DNA from: Confluentibacter sediminis | GTDB lineage: Bacteria; Bacteroidota; Bacteroidia; Flavobacteriales; Flavobacteriaceae | Direction: 5' to 3' | DNA length: 64,000 nucleotides | NCBI RefSeq assembly: GCF_003258355.1 | Contig: NZ_QKPO01000016.1 | Coordinates: 1 to 64,000 of the forward strand | Part shown: in pieces, positions 33,373-42,064 of the stretch | How positions within the stretch are numbered: position 1 is the stretch's first letter | Layout: every line of letters begins with the position of its first letter | Notes under the pieces: model-generated | The model's database searches: none | Told to the model about the DNA's origin: nothing | Seen by the model: the letters and a program-made list of their open reading frames with translations, nothing else | Translations under genes and position numbers: made by a program

Positions 33373-34050
33373 TTATAGCTCAATACTTTCACCAATCTCT
33401 AAAAGCATTAAGTCTTTCCCTTTTTCAAAAAAGGTTTGCTTTGCTTCATCATGATTGATTTCAATATATCCAAACGTATCAAAATGACACCCCAAAACTT
33501 TATCACATTGCACAAAATCACTGGCTAACATAGCATCTTTTATTCCCATGGTAAAATTATCGCCTATGGGCAAAATAGCTAAATCTAATTTTGTTTGTAG
33601 CGGAATGAGTTTCATATCAAAAGTTAAAGCTGTATCGCCTGCAATGTAGATATTTTTGTGTTCGCCTTCAATGACGAAACCTCCAGGTTGCCCACCATAA
33701 CGACCATCTGGAAATGACGATGTGTGAATCGCATTTACATATTTTACGTTGCCAAACTCAAAATCCCATTGGCCACCGTGATTCATAGGGTGACCTTCAA
33801 TACCAAGTTTTTCAAAATGAGTTACAATTTCAAAATTGGATATCACTATAGCACCCGTTCTTTTTGCAATCGATTCTACATCAAGAATATGATCTTGATG
33901 CGCATGCGTTACCAAAATATAATCGGCATGTAATTCGTTTATATTGATGTGTGATGCTTTAGGATTTCCTGTTATAAATGGATCTACAAGTATGTTTACA
34001 TCATTAACCTTGATGCCTAAACTAGCGTGTCCGTAAAATGTTATTTTCAT
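33373..34050 (-). CDS. UPF0173 metal-dependent hydrolase (MBL fold)
   Basis: A 225-residue metallo-beta-lactamase-fold protein of the UPF0173 group. The zinc motif is VTHAHQDHILD (about 48-58), with further ligands in NAIHTSSFPDGRYGGQPGG and YIAGDTAL. UPF0173 proteins are common in bacteria and their substrates are not known. It lies between the secreted 496-aa gene (8-base gap) and menC, which it directly abuts. Co-transcription in the men cluster is likely. Confidence 0.9.
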   Translation of the reverse strand: MKITFYGHASLGIKVNDVNILVDPFITGNPKASHININELHADYILVTHAHQDHILDVESIAKRTGAIVISNFEIVTHFEKLGIEGHPMNHGGQWDFEFGNVKYVNAIHTSSFPDGRYGGQPGGFVIEGEHKNIYIAGDTALTFDMKLIPLQTKLDLAILPIGDNFTMGIKDAMLASDFVQCDKVLGCHFDTFGYIEINHDEAKQTFFEKGKDLMLLEIGESIEL

Positions 34051-34058
34051 GTCAAACT

Positions 34059-35549
34059 TTACTCTAAAATTAAAAACCTTTTTTTTCCTTCATCATGACC
34101 TATCGTGATGAAACGATTTTCCTTAAAGATACCAAAATATGGTGAATAATATGTTTTGTTCTTATTATCTTGTATTTTATCATAAGAAACATCCCCTTCA
34201 GAATTATAAACGATATCATAAAGAGATGAAGATTCAAATAGACCTTTAGATACTTTTACCCGACCATCTTCTTTTTCTATTAGGTTTTTTCCTGAATTTA
34301 AAACAACATGCAATTGTTCATCTTTTATAAAAGCATTATATGATGGAGCTGTTGCTCTTTTAAAAATACTTCTTCCCCATTCTAGTTCGCCTTCTTTATT
34401 AAGTTTAATTGCCAATACATCATCATAATGATATACGGTTTGCCAATAACCTCCATTCATACCCATAGAAACATACACAGATGTCACAAAATATTCCTCT
34501 GCTAATAAATAAGTGTTACCAAAACTATCTTTCAATACATGATCCACATAAAAATTTGATAGTTCTTTATCTTTCTTTTTATCAGCAACTGCTGTACTGT
34601 ACAAATCGTTATAAACTTTCTCTGGTAAATTATGCGATTTTGTTTGTAATATTTCCATAAGCTCCGCATTAACATCGAACAAAATGAGGCCTTTGATGTT
34701 ACTTACATTTTTCTGCGAATAAAATCCCAATAATCTAATTTTATCTTCTTGCCCGGATATTACTAATGAACGTATATGAGTGTTATCATTAAAATTTAAA
34801 CTTAAAGTATTTATAGATGTTTGAGTAAGCTTATTTAGAATAAAATTATAATTATTTTTATTTTCCTTTTTTTCTGATCGTCCTTCTAAGAATAGTTTCC
34901 CTAAAGTATAGACAGTTGCTGAGTCATCAATATAAACATCGTTAGGTTCATAAAATTTCTCGGTGTTTTCTTGATATTTTTTCTCGTATAATAATACTAA
35001 ATCTTTTGAATTGTAAACATGAACCGTGTAAGAACTGGCATTCTTTTTAATATCATCCGTTAATATTGTAAAATATTGCCCATTAGGAGACATGGCAAAT
35101 GCCGTTTGTCTTTTATTTGCCCCAGAGAATATCTTTTGATTATTCTCTACATTGGTTTTAAAAAGCTCTGTTTTTTTATGAGTAGCGTCATTGATATTGA
35201 ATTCATAACAATATAATATGCGTTCTTTTTTTGAGGGAGAGTATACAGTAAAAATCTTAATTGTATTTTCAAAAAACAACTCTCCACAAAAATCTTCATT
35301 TTTTGGCTTTTCAATTTCAATCCCATTTAGCCTTATTAAAGATGGATTAAAAATATCAAAAAGTAAATTCCTTTTACTATCTCTAACAACTCCCATTAAA
35401 TTTGAATTGGACAGATGCATCGACAAAACCTCATTCGCTCTAACATCATCCTTGAAATCAACGCTTTCTGTAATGTTAAGCTTGGTTTGTTGTTGGCAAA
35501 AACAAGTAATAATTGTTAATAAAGCAATTGATAAAAAAAAAGGTTTCAT
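34059..35549 (-). CDS. Secreted hypothetical protein in the men cluster
   Basis: A 496-residue protein of unknown family. A signal peptide (FFLSIALLTIITCFCQQQ) is clear; the cysteine near 17 makes a lipoprotein possible but the lipobox is weak. The mature region alternates short strands and acidic turns (AFAMSPNGQYFTILTDD, VYIDDSATVYTLGKLF, HVLKDSFGNTYLLAEE), suggestive of a beta-propeller. No catalytic motif is seen. It is 8 bases upstream of the UPF0173 gene and 12 bases downstream of menA, so it belongs to the men transcript, although its location outside the cytoplasm makes a direct biosynthetic role unlikely. Confidence 0.75.
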   Translation of the reverse strand: MKPFFLSIALLTIITCFCQQQTKLNITESVDFKDDVRANEVLSMHLSNSNLMGVVRDSKRNLLFDIFNPSLIRLNGIEIEKPKNEDFCGELFFENTIKIFTVYSPSKKERILYCYEFNINDATHKKTELFKTNVENNQKIFSGANKRQTAFAMSPNGQYFTILTDDIKKNASSYTVHVYNSKDLVLLYEKKYQENTEKFYEPNDVYIDDSATVYTLGKLFLEGRSEKKENKNNYNFILNKLTQTSINTLSLNFNDNTHIRSLVISGQEDKIRLLGFYSQKNVSNIKGLILFDVNAELMEILQTKSHNLPEKVYNDLYSTAVADKKKDKELSNFYVDHVLKDSFGNTYLLAEEYFVTSVYVSMGMNGGYWQTVYHYDDVLAIKLNKEGELEWGRSIFKRATAPSYNAFIKDEQLHVVLNSGKNLIEKEDGRVKVSKGLFESSSLYDIVYNSEGDVSYDKIQDNKNKTYYSPYFGIFKENRFITIGHDEGKKRFLILE

Positions 35550-35561
35550 AAATTTTAAAGA

Positions 35562-36470
35562 TTAAAAATCTAACAAATGACCTATTCCCATAAGGATAGC
35601 CAATAGAAATGTTGTTAGTGCCAGTTTTTTTAATTCACTATCCAAAAGCATTGTATTTACGTTCTTATATACTGTTATAAAATGCTTAATTAATGGGATA
35701 TAAGCTATTATAAAAATTAAATTATAGATTGAGGTATAATATAATAGTCCGAAAAGTAACGACAAAAAAATAGCTAGAACAATTAAAGTTAAATGATAAA
35801 CTTTTGCCTTAGCTGCTCCAAACCTAACAGCTAGAGTAATTTTATTCGATTTCTCATCGGAAACCATATCCCGCATATTATTCAGGTTTAAAACTCCTAC
35901 GCTTAAAAGTCCAATAACACAAGCCGGTAAAAATACCACATGGTCTATTTGTTTGGCATACAAAACATAACCTCCAATAACACTTACCAACCCAAAAAAA
36001 AGAAATACAAATACATCTCCTAATCCATTATATCCATAGGCATTTTCACCTACCGTATAGCGTATAGCTGCTACTATGGACGCAATACCTAATAAAAAGA
36101 AAATCAAGGTTAATAAAAAATGGTTTACCCCAAATGCCGAAAAAATAAGCATGAATGCTAACACTATTGATATCAAAATACATGTTTTTATAGCACTAAA
36201 CATACTTTCTGGAGATATTTCACCACTTTGTATGGCACGTTCGGGACCTATTCTATCACTATTGTCCGTTCCTTTAACACCATCTCCATAGTCATTTGCG
36301 AGATTTGATAATATTTGAAAGCTTATCGTTGTTAAAATAGCTAAAATAAAGATATTCCATTTAAAAAACCCATTGTATTCAGCTAAAGAGGATGCTATAA
36401 TAATGCCTGAAATAGATAACGGAAGCGTTCTTAAACGCATTGCAGAAATCCAAAGCTTAATATTTTTCAT
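35562..36470 (-). CDS. menA: 1,4-Dihydroxy-2-naphthoate prenyltransferase
   Basis: A 302-residue UbiA-superfamily membrane protein with about eight or nine helices. The first aspartate motif is NLANDYGDGVKGTDNSDR (about 57-74), the second NMRDMVSDEKSNK (about 197-209). These bind the Mg-diphosphate of the polyprenyl donor. MenA attaches the prenyl tail to dihydroxynaphthoate at the membrane. menB lies immediately upstream with the stop and start adjoining, confirming the assignment. Confidence 0.93.
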   Translation of the reverse strand: MKNIKLWISAMRLRTLPLSISGIIIASSLAEYNGFFKWNIFILAILTTISFQILSNLANDYGDGVKGTDNSDRIGPERAIQSGEISPESMFSAIKTCILISIVLAFMLIFSAFGVNHFLLTLIFFLLGIASIVAAIRYTVGENAYGYNGLGDVFVFLFFGLVSVIGGYVLYAKQIDHVVFLPACVIGLLSVGVLNLNNMRDMVSDEKSNKITLAVRFGAAKAKVYHLTLIVLAIFLSLLFGLLYYTSIYNLIFIIAYIPLIKHFITVYKNVNTMLLDSELKKLALTTFLLAILMGIGHLLDF

Positions 36471-37310
36471 TTACGGAATCCATTTTTTTTCAAAGTTAGG
36501 CTTTCGTTTTTCTAAAAAAGCATTTCGACCTTCCTTTGCTTCGTCTGTCATATAAGCCAAACGTGTTGCCTCACCTGCAAATACTTGTTGTCCAACCATC
36601 CCATCGTCGGTAAGATTCATAGCAAACTTAAGCATTTTTATAGATGTGGGAGATTTAGCTAATATGTCTTGAGCCCATTGATATGCGGTTTCTTCTAACT
36701 CGTTATGAGGAATAACAGCATTTACCATGCCCATATCGAAAGCTTCTTGAGCGGAATAATTTCTTCCTAAAAAAAATATTTCCCTTGCTTTTTTTTGTCC
36801 AACCATTTTAGCCAAATAAGCAGAACCATATCCCCCATCAAAACTTGTAACATCGGCATCTGTCTGTTTAAAAATAGCATGTTCTTTACTCGCCAAAGTT
36901 AAATCGCAAACGACATGCAAGCTATGTCCTCCACCAACAGCCCAACCTGGTACCACCGCAATTACTGCTTTTGGCATAAAGCGAATTAAACGTTGAACTT
37001 CCAAAATATTTAGACGATGATACCCGTCTTCACCAACATAACCTTGATGACCTCTGGCTTTTTGATCTCCACCTGAACAGAAACTCCAAATACCATCTTT
37101 AGTTGAAGGGCCTTCAGCAGATAATAAAACAACACCTATATTGACGTCTTCACCTGCATCATAAAATGCTTCGTATAATTCACTAGTTGTTTTTGGTCTA
37201 AAAGCATTACGTACATTTGGTCGGTTAAATGCTATTCGTGCTACACCATTACATTTTTGATAGGTAATATCTTCGTATTCTTTTACAGTTTTCCAATTAA
37301 TTTGTTCCAT
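36471..37310 (-). CDS. menB: 1,4-Dihydroxy-2-naphthoyl-CoA synthase
   Basis: A 279-residue crotonase-fold enzyme. The oxyanion-hole and active-site segments are FCSGGDQKARGHQGY (about 78-92), GWAVGGGHSLHVVCDLTLAS and DADVTSFDGGYGSAYLAKM (about 150-168), the last being specific to MenB. The C-terminus KRKPNFEKKWIP is also typical. It closes o-succinylbenzoyl-CoA to the naphthoyl-CoA ring. It is the first gene of the minus-strand men cluster, with menA adjoining. Confidence 0.95.
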   Translation of the reverse strand: MEQINWKTVKEYEDITYQKCNGVARIAFNRPNVRNAFRPKTTSELYEAFYDAGEDVNIGVVLLSAEGPSTKDGIWSFCSGGDQKARGHQGYVGEDGYHRLNILEVQRLIRFMPKAVIAVVPGWAVGGGHSLHVVCDLTLASKEHAIFKQTDADVTSFDGGYGSAYLAKMVGQKKAREIFFLGRNYSAQEAFDMGMVNAVIPHNELEETAYQWAQDILAKSPTSIKMLKFAMNLTDDGMVGQQVFAGEATRLAYMTDEAKEGRNAFLEKRKPNFEKKWIP

Positions 37311-37500
37311 ATTTATTATTTAAGCCAAAAATAAACTATATTTTCTTTTCACTACAAGTTTGTTAATAATATTGCTTATTGAGAAAAAAAACTAGGTTTT
37401 CTGAAAAATCAAAAAAAATATTAGATAGTTCCATATAGATAAAGCCTTATTTTATTGAAAAATCAAGGTGTTTTTTTTCTTAATTCTAAAAAAAAATAAA

Positions 37501-37518
37501 ATACTTACAAGTAAGTAT
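37501..37518. promoter_or_regulatory. Perfect palindrome ATACTTAC-AA-GTAAGTAT
   Basis: Eight-base arms are perfectly complementary around AA. TACTTAC-N-GTAAGTA sites of this kind are bound by HxlR-type redox regulators in other bacteria; no such regulator is encoded here. It lies just upstream of a TTTG box and a TATTTTTG -7 element leading to the small gene at 37604, and 190 bases from menB on the other side. Confidence 0.5.
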
Positions 37519-37521
37519 AGG

Positions 37522-37548
37522 TTTGTAGTATATTATAGCTTATTTTTG
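37522..37548 (+). promoter_or_regulatory. Promoter of the 60-aa membrane protein gene
   Basis: TATTTTTG (37541-37548) matches TAnnTTTG, and TTTG (37522-37525) lies 15 bases upstream, shorter than the usual spacing. The start site would be about 50 bases before the ATG at 37604. The palindrome at 37501 adjoins its upstream side. Confidence 0.4.
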
Positions 37549-37603
37549 CATCATATTTGTTTTTTATCTAAAATAATTGTAATTTGTCGAACAATAAACC
37601 CCA

Positions 37604-37786
37604 ATGCCTATGTTATTTACAATCACAATCTCCCTCTCCGTATTGGTCGTTATTAACTTATTACTACTAAAGTTTAGTTGTAATAAAATCACAAAGCAGA
37701 AACAGGAAATTAAGAAAACTGTTGTTTTAAATCCAAGTCTTACCATTGAACAGGATTCTGACAGGCTTGCTCCAACAGGGAGTTAG
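37604..37786 (+). CDS. Small single-pass membrane protein overlapping ung
   Basis: A 60-residue protein not assigned to a family. Residues 4-23 are a hydrophobic helix (LFTITISLSVLVVINLLLLK), then CNKITKQKQEIKK and an RLAPTGS ending. Its last 47 bases overlap the 3' end of the convergent ung gene. A promoter-like element and an operator-like palindrome upstream favour a real gene. The overlapping minus-strand frame here is taken as a shadow. Reality of the gene is uncertain without homologues. Confidence 0.5.
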   Translation: MPMLFTITISLSVLVVINLLLLKFSCNKITKQKQEIKKTVVLNPSLTIEQDSDRLAPTGS

Positions 37787-38405
37787 TTTTACTAAAATGC
37801 TTGTTTCCAAACCAGTAACCTCTATTGGCACTTAATGGAGATGGGTGTCCTGAAGTCAAAATTTTATGTTTATTTTGATTAATATATTTCACTTTTTGTT
37901 TAGCATAACCTCCCCACAGTAGAAATATTACACCCTCTTTTTTATCACTTATTAATTTAATAACATGATCTGTAAAGGTTTCCCATCCCTTGTTTTGATG
38001 GCTGCCAGCTTGATTAGCTCTTACAGTTAGAGTGGCGTTCAATAACAACACTCCCTGCTCTGCCCAACGCATTAAATTACCACTTTTCGGATAAGAAATT
38101 CCTAAATCCTGTTCAATCTCCTTAAAAATATTAATAAGAGATGGTGGGTGACTTACACCATCATTAACCGAGAAACAAAGACCATTAGCCTGTCCTACCC
38201 CATGATAAGGGTCTTGACCGATAATCACAACCTTAACAGCATCAAAATGGCAAGCATTAAAAGCATTGAATATTTGTTTTCCTGGAGGAAAACATTGGTT
38301 GTTGACATATTCATTTTTAACAAAACTTACTAAATCTTTAAAATAAGATTTTTCAAATTCATCATTCAAATAAGTTTTCCAACTATCGTGTATATCTACA
38401 TTCAT
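37740..38405 (-). CDS. ung: Uracil-DNA glycosylase
   Basis: A 221-residue family 1 uracil-DNA glycosylase. The water-activating loop is VVIIGQDPYHGVGQANGLCF (about 56-75), and the minor-groove loop is SGHPSPLSANRGYW (about 183-196). The NATLTVR motif near 123 contacts uracil. It excises uracil from DNA, starting base-excision repair in the cytoplasm. Length is normal. Its 3' end overlaps the small plus-strand gene by 47 bases, and its start is divergent from the YfcC transporter gene 57 bases away. Confidence 0.97.
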   Translation of the reverse strand: MNVDIHDSWKTYLNDEFEKSYFKDLVSFVKNEYVNNQCFPPGKQIFNAFNACHFDAVKVVIIGQDPYHGVGQANGLCFSVNDGVSHPPSLINIFKEIEQDLGISYPKSGNLMRWAEQGVLLLNATLTVRANQAGSHQNKGWETFTDHVIKLISDKKEGVIFLLWGGYAKQKVKYINQNKHKILTSGHPSPLSANRGYWFGNKHFSKTNSLLEQACQNPVQW

Positions 38406-38462
38406 ATGTTTAATTTAATAAGCGAACTAAAATAATATTATCTTTATTCATATTAAAACTTA

Positions 38463-39962
38463 TTGAGATTGAAAAAAATAAAATTCCCTACAGCACAAAG
38501 TGTATTATTAATTATTGCTGGCGCAGTAGCTCTATTAACTTGGTTTGTACCTGCTGGTAAATATGATTCTTTAAGTTATAACAAAATAGATAATACCTTT
38601 TCTATTAAAAGCATTGAAGAGACTAAAATATTGCCTGCAAATCAGTCAACTTTAGACGAATTAAGTATAAAAATTCCTTTAGAAAAATTCACAAGTGGTG
38701 ATATCTGGAAACCGATTGGCGTACCCAATTCTTACAAACAATTGCAATCACAACCGCAAGGAATTGTCGCGTTTATTAAATCACCTATTAAAGGGATTAT
38801 CGAAGCAGCCGATATTATTTTCCTTGTTTTATTTATTGGCGGGCTTATAGGTGTTATGAATATTACAGGAGCATTTGAAGCAGGCATAGCATGGTTAGCA
38901 AAAGTTCTTAAAGGAAGAGAATATTGGCTTATTATTTCTGTTACAACATTAATAGCAATTGGTGGAACAACTTTTGGTTTGGCTGAAGAAACCATAGCTT
39001 TTTACCCAATTCTGATACCTATTTTTTTAGCAGCTAAATATGATGCTATGGTACCTCTTGCTTGCATATATTTAGGGTCATCTGTAGGAACAACATATTC
39101 TACAACAAACCCTTTTAGTGCTATTATTGCATCAGATGCAGCTGGCATAAATTGGACAACAGGACTAACCAATAGAATAATTATGTTGTCTCTAGGAATC
39201 CTCATTTGTGTATTATATATTCTTCGGTATGCACGGGCTGTAAAAAAAGACCCTTCCAAATCAATTATTTTTAATCAAAAAGAGGAAATTGAACAACATT
39301 TTGGCAACAACACACACTCACATATAGTACTGTCATCAAGACTTCGATTAATTTTATTTGTCTTCATCATGTGTTTTGTTGTTATGATTTATGGCGTATC
39401 CCAACTTGAATGGTGGTTTATTGAAATGACCACTGTGTTTTTTGTAGGTAGTATATTGATTGGCATCATAGCAAGAATTAGGGAATATACATTTGTAGAG
39501 ACTTTTGTTAAAGGAGCGAGTGAATTACTAGGGGTTGCCTTAATCATTGGTATTGCAAGGGGCATTACCGTGTTAATGGACGATGGATTAATAAGTGATA
39601 CCATGCTTTATTACGCAAGTAACGTCACAAATGGTATGAATAAAGGATTATTTATTAATGCCATGCTTTTTATTTATAGCGGACTGTCTTTTTTTATTCC
39701 ATCATCTTCAGGAATGGCCGTGCTAACCATGCCCATAATGTCCCCTTTAGCAGATGGGGTTGGTATCGGTAGAGAAGCCATTGTAAATGCTTATCAATAC
39801 GGGATGGGATTATTTGCTTTTATAAGTCCTACTGGCATAATATTAGCCTCGTTAGCTATCGTGAAAATCGGTTATGATAAATGGTTAAAATTTGTCATGC
39901 CTTTAGTTATTATTTTAACTATTTTCACCATGTTAATGCTAACTATTTCCGTTTATATATAA
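38463..39962 (+). CDS. YfcC family (DcuC-like) transporter
   Basis: A 499-residue integral membrane protein with about twelve helices. The start is TTG at 38463, or the TTG at 38469; an in-frame stop precedes it and no ATG is available before the first helix. The family signature is AQSVLLIIAGAVALLTWFVPAGKYD (about 11-35), and the tail SSSGMAVLTMPIMSPLADGVG is also typical. Relatives carry C4-dicarboxylates or exchange arginine/ornithine; no substrate is predictable. It is followed by the DUF418 gene 10 bases downstream, same strand. Confidence 0.85.
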   Translation: MRLKKIKFPTAQSVLLIIAGAVALLTWFVPAGKYDSLSYNKIDNTFSIKSIEETKILPANQSTLDELSIKIPLEKFTSGDIWKPIGVPNSYKQLQSQPQGIVAFIKSPIKGIIEAADIIFLVLFIGGLIGVMNITGAFEAGIAWLAKVLKGREYWLIISVTTLIAIGGTTFGLAEETIAFYPILIPIFLAAKYDAMVPLACIYLGSSVGTTYSTTNPFSAIIASDAAGINWTTGLTNRIIMLSLGILICVLYILRYARAVKKDPSKSIIFNQKEEIEQHFGNNTHSHIVLSSRLRLILFVFIMCFVVMIYGVSQLEWWFIEMTTVFFVGSILIGIIARIREYTFVETFVKGASELLGVALIIGIARGITVLMDDGLISDTMLYYASNVTNGMNKGLFINAMLFIYSGLSFFIPSSSGMAVLTMPIMSPLADGVGIGREAIVNAYQYGMGLFAFISPTGIILASLAIVKIGYDKWLKFVMPLVIILTIFTMLMLTISVYI

Positions 39963-39972
39963 TTTAATTACA

Positions 39973-41145
39973 ATGATTGAAAGTGAAAGTAAATTAAGAA
40001 TTGGTGTTATTGATGCAATTCGTGGCTTTTGTCTAGTGTCCATTATGCTCCTCCACAATCTCGAGCATTTTGATTTTTATTACAAACCTAAATTTCTGCC
40101 TGATTGGATGGTAAGTTTAGATACAATAATTTGGGACATACTATTTTTTCTTTTCAGCGGAAAGTCTTATGCCATATTTGCTTTTCTATTTGGGTTTACT
40201 TTCTATATTCAACTTAATAATCAAGAAAAGAGAGGCAATGATTTTAGATTGCGATTTTTTTGGCGGCTAGTTCTTTTATTTTGCTTTGGATTTATTAATT
40301 CTGCGTTTTATCAAGGAGATATATTATCCATATATGCTTTTGTAGGCTTATTTTTAATTCCTTTTGCAAAAACCAATTCTAAAATTATTTTCTTAATTGC
40401 ATGCATTCTTTTTTTACAACCTTATGAATTATTTCAACTATACAAAGCCTTCCAAAACCCCAATTTACAAATTCCAAACCCTGAATCTTGGATCTATTTT
40501 GGTAAAATGGAAGATTATATTACAGGAGATTCATTCTTTAACACTATTAAAGGAAATTTAACTAATGGAAGAAAAGCTGTTTGGCTTTGGTCTTTTGAAA
40601 ATGGTCGCTTTTTCCATATCCTTTCCTTATTCATGTTTGGTATGATAGCAGGAAGGAAACAACTGTTTACTTGGACAGATAAAAACAAACTGTTTTGGAA
40701 AAAAGTTTTTTATATATCAAGCATATTATTTATTCCTCTATTTATTATTCAGAAATCAGTTATAAAATTAATAGAAAGTAAAGCTATACGAACTTCATTG
40801 GAAAACATTGAAACGTCATGGACCAATATAACTTTCATGCTCATTTTAATTTCGGGTTTTATACTGCTTTTCCATAACAAACATGTCCATAGCAAACTCA
40901 ATGTTTTTTCTCCTTTAGGCAAAATGAGTCTCTCTAATTACGTTTTACAATCATTACTTGGCGCTTGTATTTATTACGGATTTGGACTAGGACTGTACAA
41001 ATATACCGGAGCTACTTTCAGCCTAATAATTGGTATTTTGAGCTCTATTCTCTTATTGTTTTTTTGTAAATGGTGGCTTAAAACCCATAAAAGAGGGCCG
41101 CTAGAAACTATATGGCATAAAGCAACGTGGGTATTTTCAAAATAA
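39973..41145 (+). CDS. DUF418 family membrane protein
   Basis: A 390-residue protein with about nine helices. The N-terminal stretch IGVIDAIRGFCLVSIMLLHN (about 10-29) is the DUF418 opening, followed by LFFLFSGKSYAIFAFLFGFTF and a C-terminal PLGKMSLSNYVLQSLLGACI (about 316-335) and RGPLETIWHK, both characteristic. DUF418 proteins are related to acyltransferase-3-like membrane proteins and are of unknown function. It is 10 bases after the YfcC gene and probably co-transcribed with it. Confidence 0.88.
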   Translation: MIESESKLRIGVIDAIRGFCLVSIMLLHNLEHFDFYYKPKFLPDWMVSLDTIIWDILFFLFSGKSYAIFAFLFGFTFYIQLNNQEKRGNDFRLRFFWRLVLLFCFGFINSAFYQGDILSIYAFVGLFLIPFAKTNSKIIFLIACILFLQPYELFQLYKAFQNPNLQIPNPESWIYFGKMEDYITGDSFFNTIKGNLTNGRKAVWLWSFENGRFFHILSLFMFGMIAGRKQLFTWTDKNKLFWKKVFYISSILFIPLFIIQKSVIKLIESKAIRTSLENIETSWTNITFMLILISGFILLFHNKHVHSKLNVFSPLGKMSLSNYVLQSLLGACIYYGFGLGLYKYTGATFSLIIGILSSILLLFFCKWWLKTHKRGPLETIWHKATWVFSK

Positions 41146-41161
41146 TAAGCCTGGCACAACC

Positions 41162-42043
41162 TTAGTTAATCTTATAAGCAACCACTGTATTTCCATAAAA
41201 TGTGGGAACAAGTAATATATTATCTTTAGGTATAAAAGATATATCCGCAGAGTTTAATTTATCTGCTCTAGTGTCTAACAATTTAATTGCTTGGGTATTC
41301 ACCTTACTTTTATCTGCAAAAAACAGTTCTCCTTGAAAAGCAGAGAGAATATAACCTTGCTCAATAGCCACAATACCATCGCCTCCTCTTACACCTGTTG
41401 ACAATACCGTTTTTTCTTTTGTCACCTTGTCTATTGCTATGAGTTCTCCTTTACTAGATGAAAGGATAAGAACTCTATTCGCTTCCACTAAAATACCATT
41501 GGGATAAAAGCCTTTTAAATCTAACCACAAAGATGATTTACCATCTACTAGTTTAAAAATTTTCTCATCTTGTGAATCGGTTACATAAATATCTCCATTC
41601 AAATCTATGTCTAAATCATTAAGAAAAACGGCCTTTTCAATCGTATGCTTTTTAACAATAGAACCTGTCTCCAAATCAATTTCTACAACTTCATTTATAT
41701 CATCAACAAACAATTTTCCATTATAAAAATTAAGTCCTTTTGGTGCATTTATACCCGTAACCCATTTTTGGTTGATTATTTCCCCCTCTTTTCCAAGCAA
41801 AGCAATATAGCCATCTCCATCCTTTTTATTAGGTGGCATTTCTCCGATATTTGAAACGTATATAATATCTTTTTCAGGATTGTACCTAACGGCTTCAGAT
41901 GTTTTAAGTACGTTATCCGTTTCCCACAATTTCGTTAATGTTATTTCAGTATTAGAATTTCCCTTAGGCTTCACATGTTTATCAATTTGAAAAGCAAGTG
42001 AAATAATAATACCGAAAACACCCAAAATCTTTACGTATTTCAT
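41162..42043 (-). CDS. SMP-30/gluconolactonase/LRE-like beta-propeller protein
   Basis: A 293-residue exported protein. A signal or anchor helix (ILGVFGIIISLAFQI) is followed by six-blade-type repeats: KDIIYVSNIGEMPPNKKDGDG, LNFYNGKLFVDDINEVVEID, DLDIDLNGDIYVTDSQDEKI and FYPNGILVEANRVLILSSSKG. The acidic and NG residues resemble the calcium site of SMP-30 lactonases. Lactonase activity is possible but not shown; it could be only a binding propeller. It is a single minus-strand gene 16 bases from the convergent DUF418 gene, and is followed upstream by holA. Confidence 0.8.
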   Translation of the reverse strand: MKYVKILGVFGIIISLAFQIDKHVKPKGNSNTEITLTKLWETDNVLKTSEAVRYNPEKDIIYVSNIGEMPPNKKDGDGYIALLGKEGEIINQKWVTGINAPKGLNFYNGKLFVDDINEVVEIDLETGSIVKKHTIEKAVFLNDLDIDLNGDIYVTDSQDEKIFKLVDGKSSLWLDLKGFYPNGILVEANRVLILSSSKGELIAIDKVTKEKTVLSTGVRGGDGIVAIEQGYILSAFQGELFFADKSKVNTQAIKLLDTRADKLNSADISFIPKDNILLVPTFYGNTVVAYKIN

Positions 42044-42064
42044 TTTAAGAAATGTATTAAAAAA

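Noticed and set aside
37564-37746. Minus-strand 60-codon frame starting MVRLGFKTTV opposite the small protein gene
   Set aside because: It runs antisense to the frame at 37604, has no promoter on its strand, and is cysteine- and aromatic-rich like a complement artefact.
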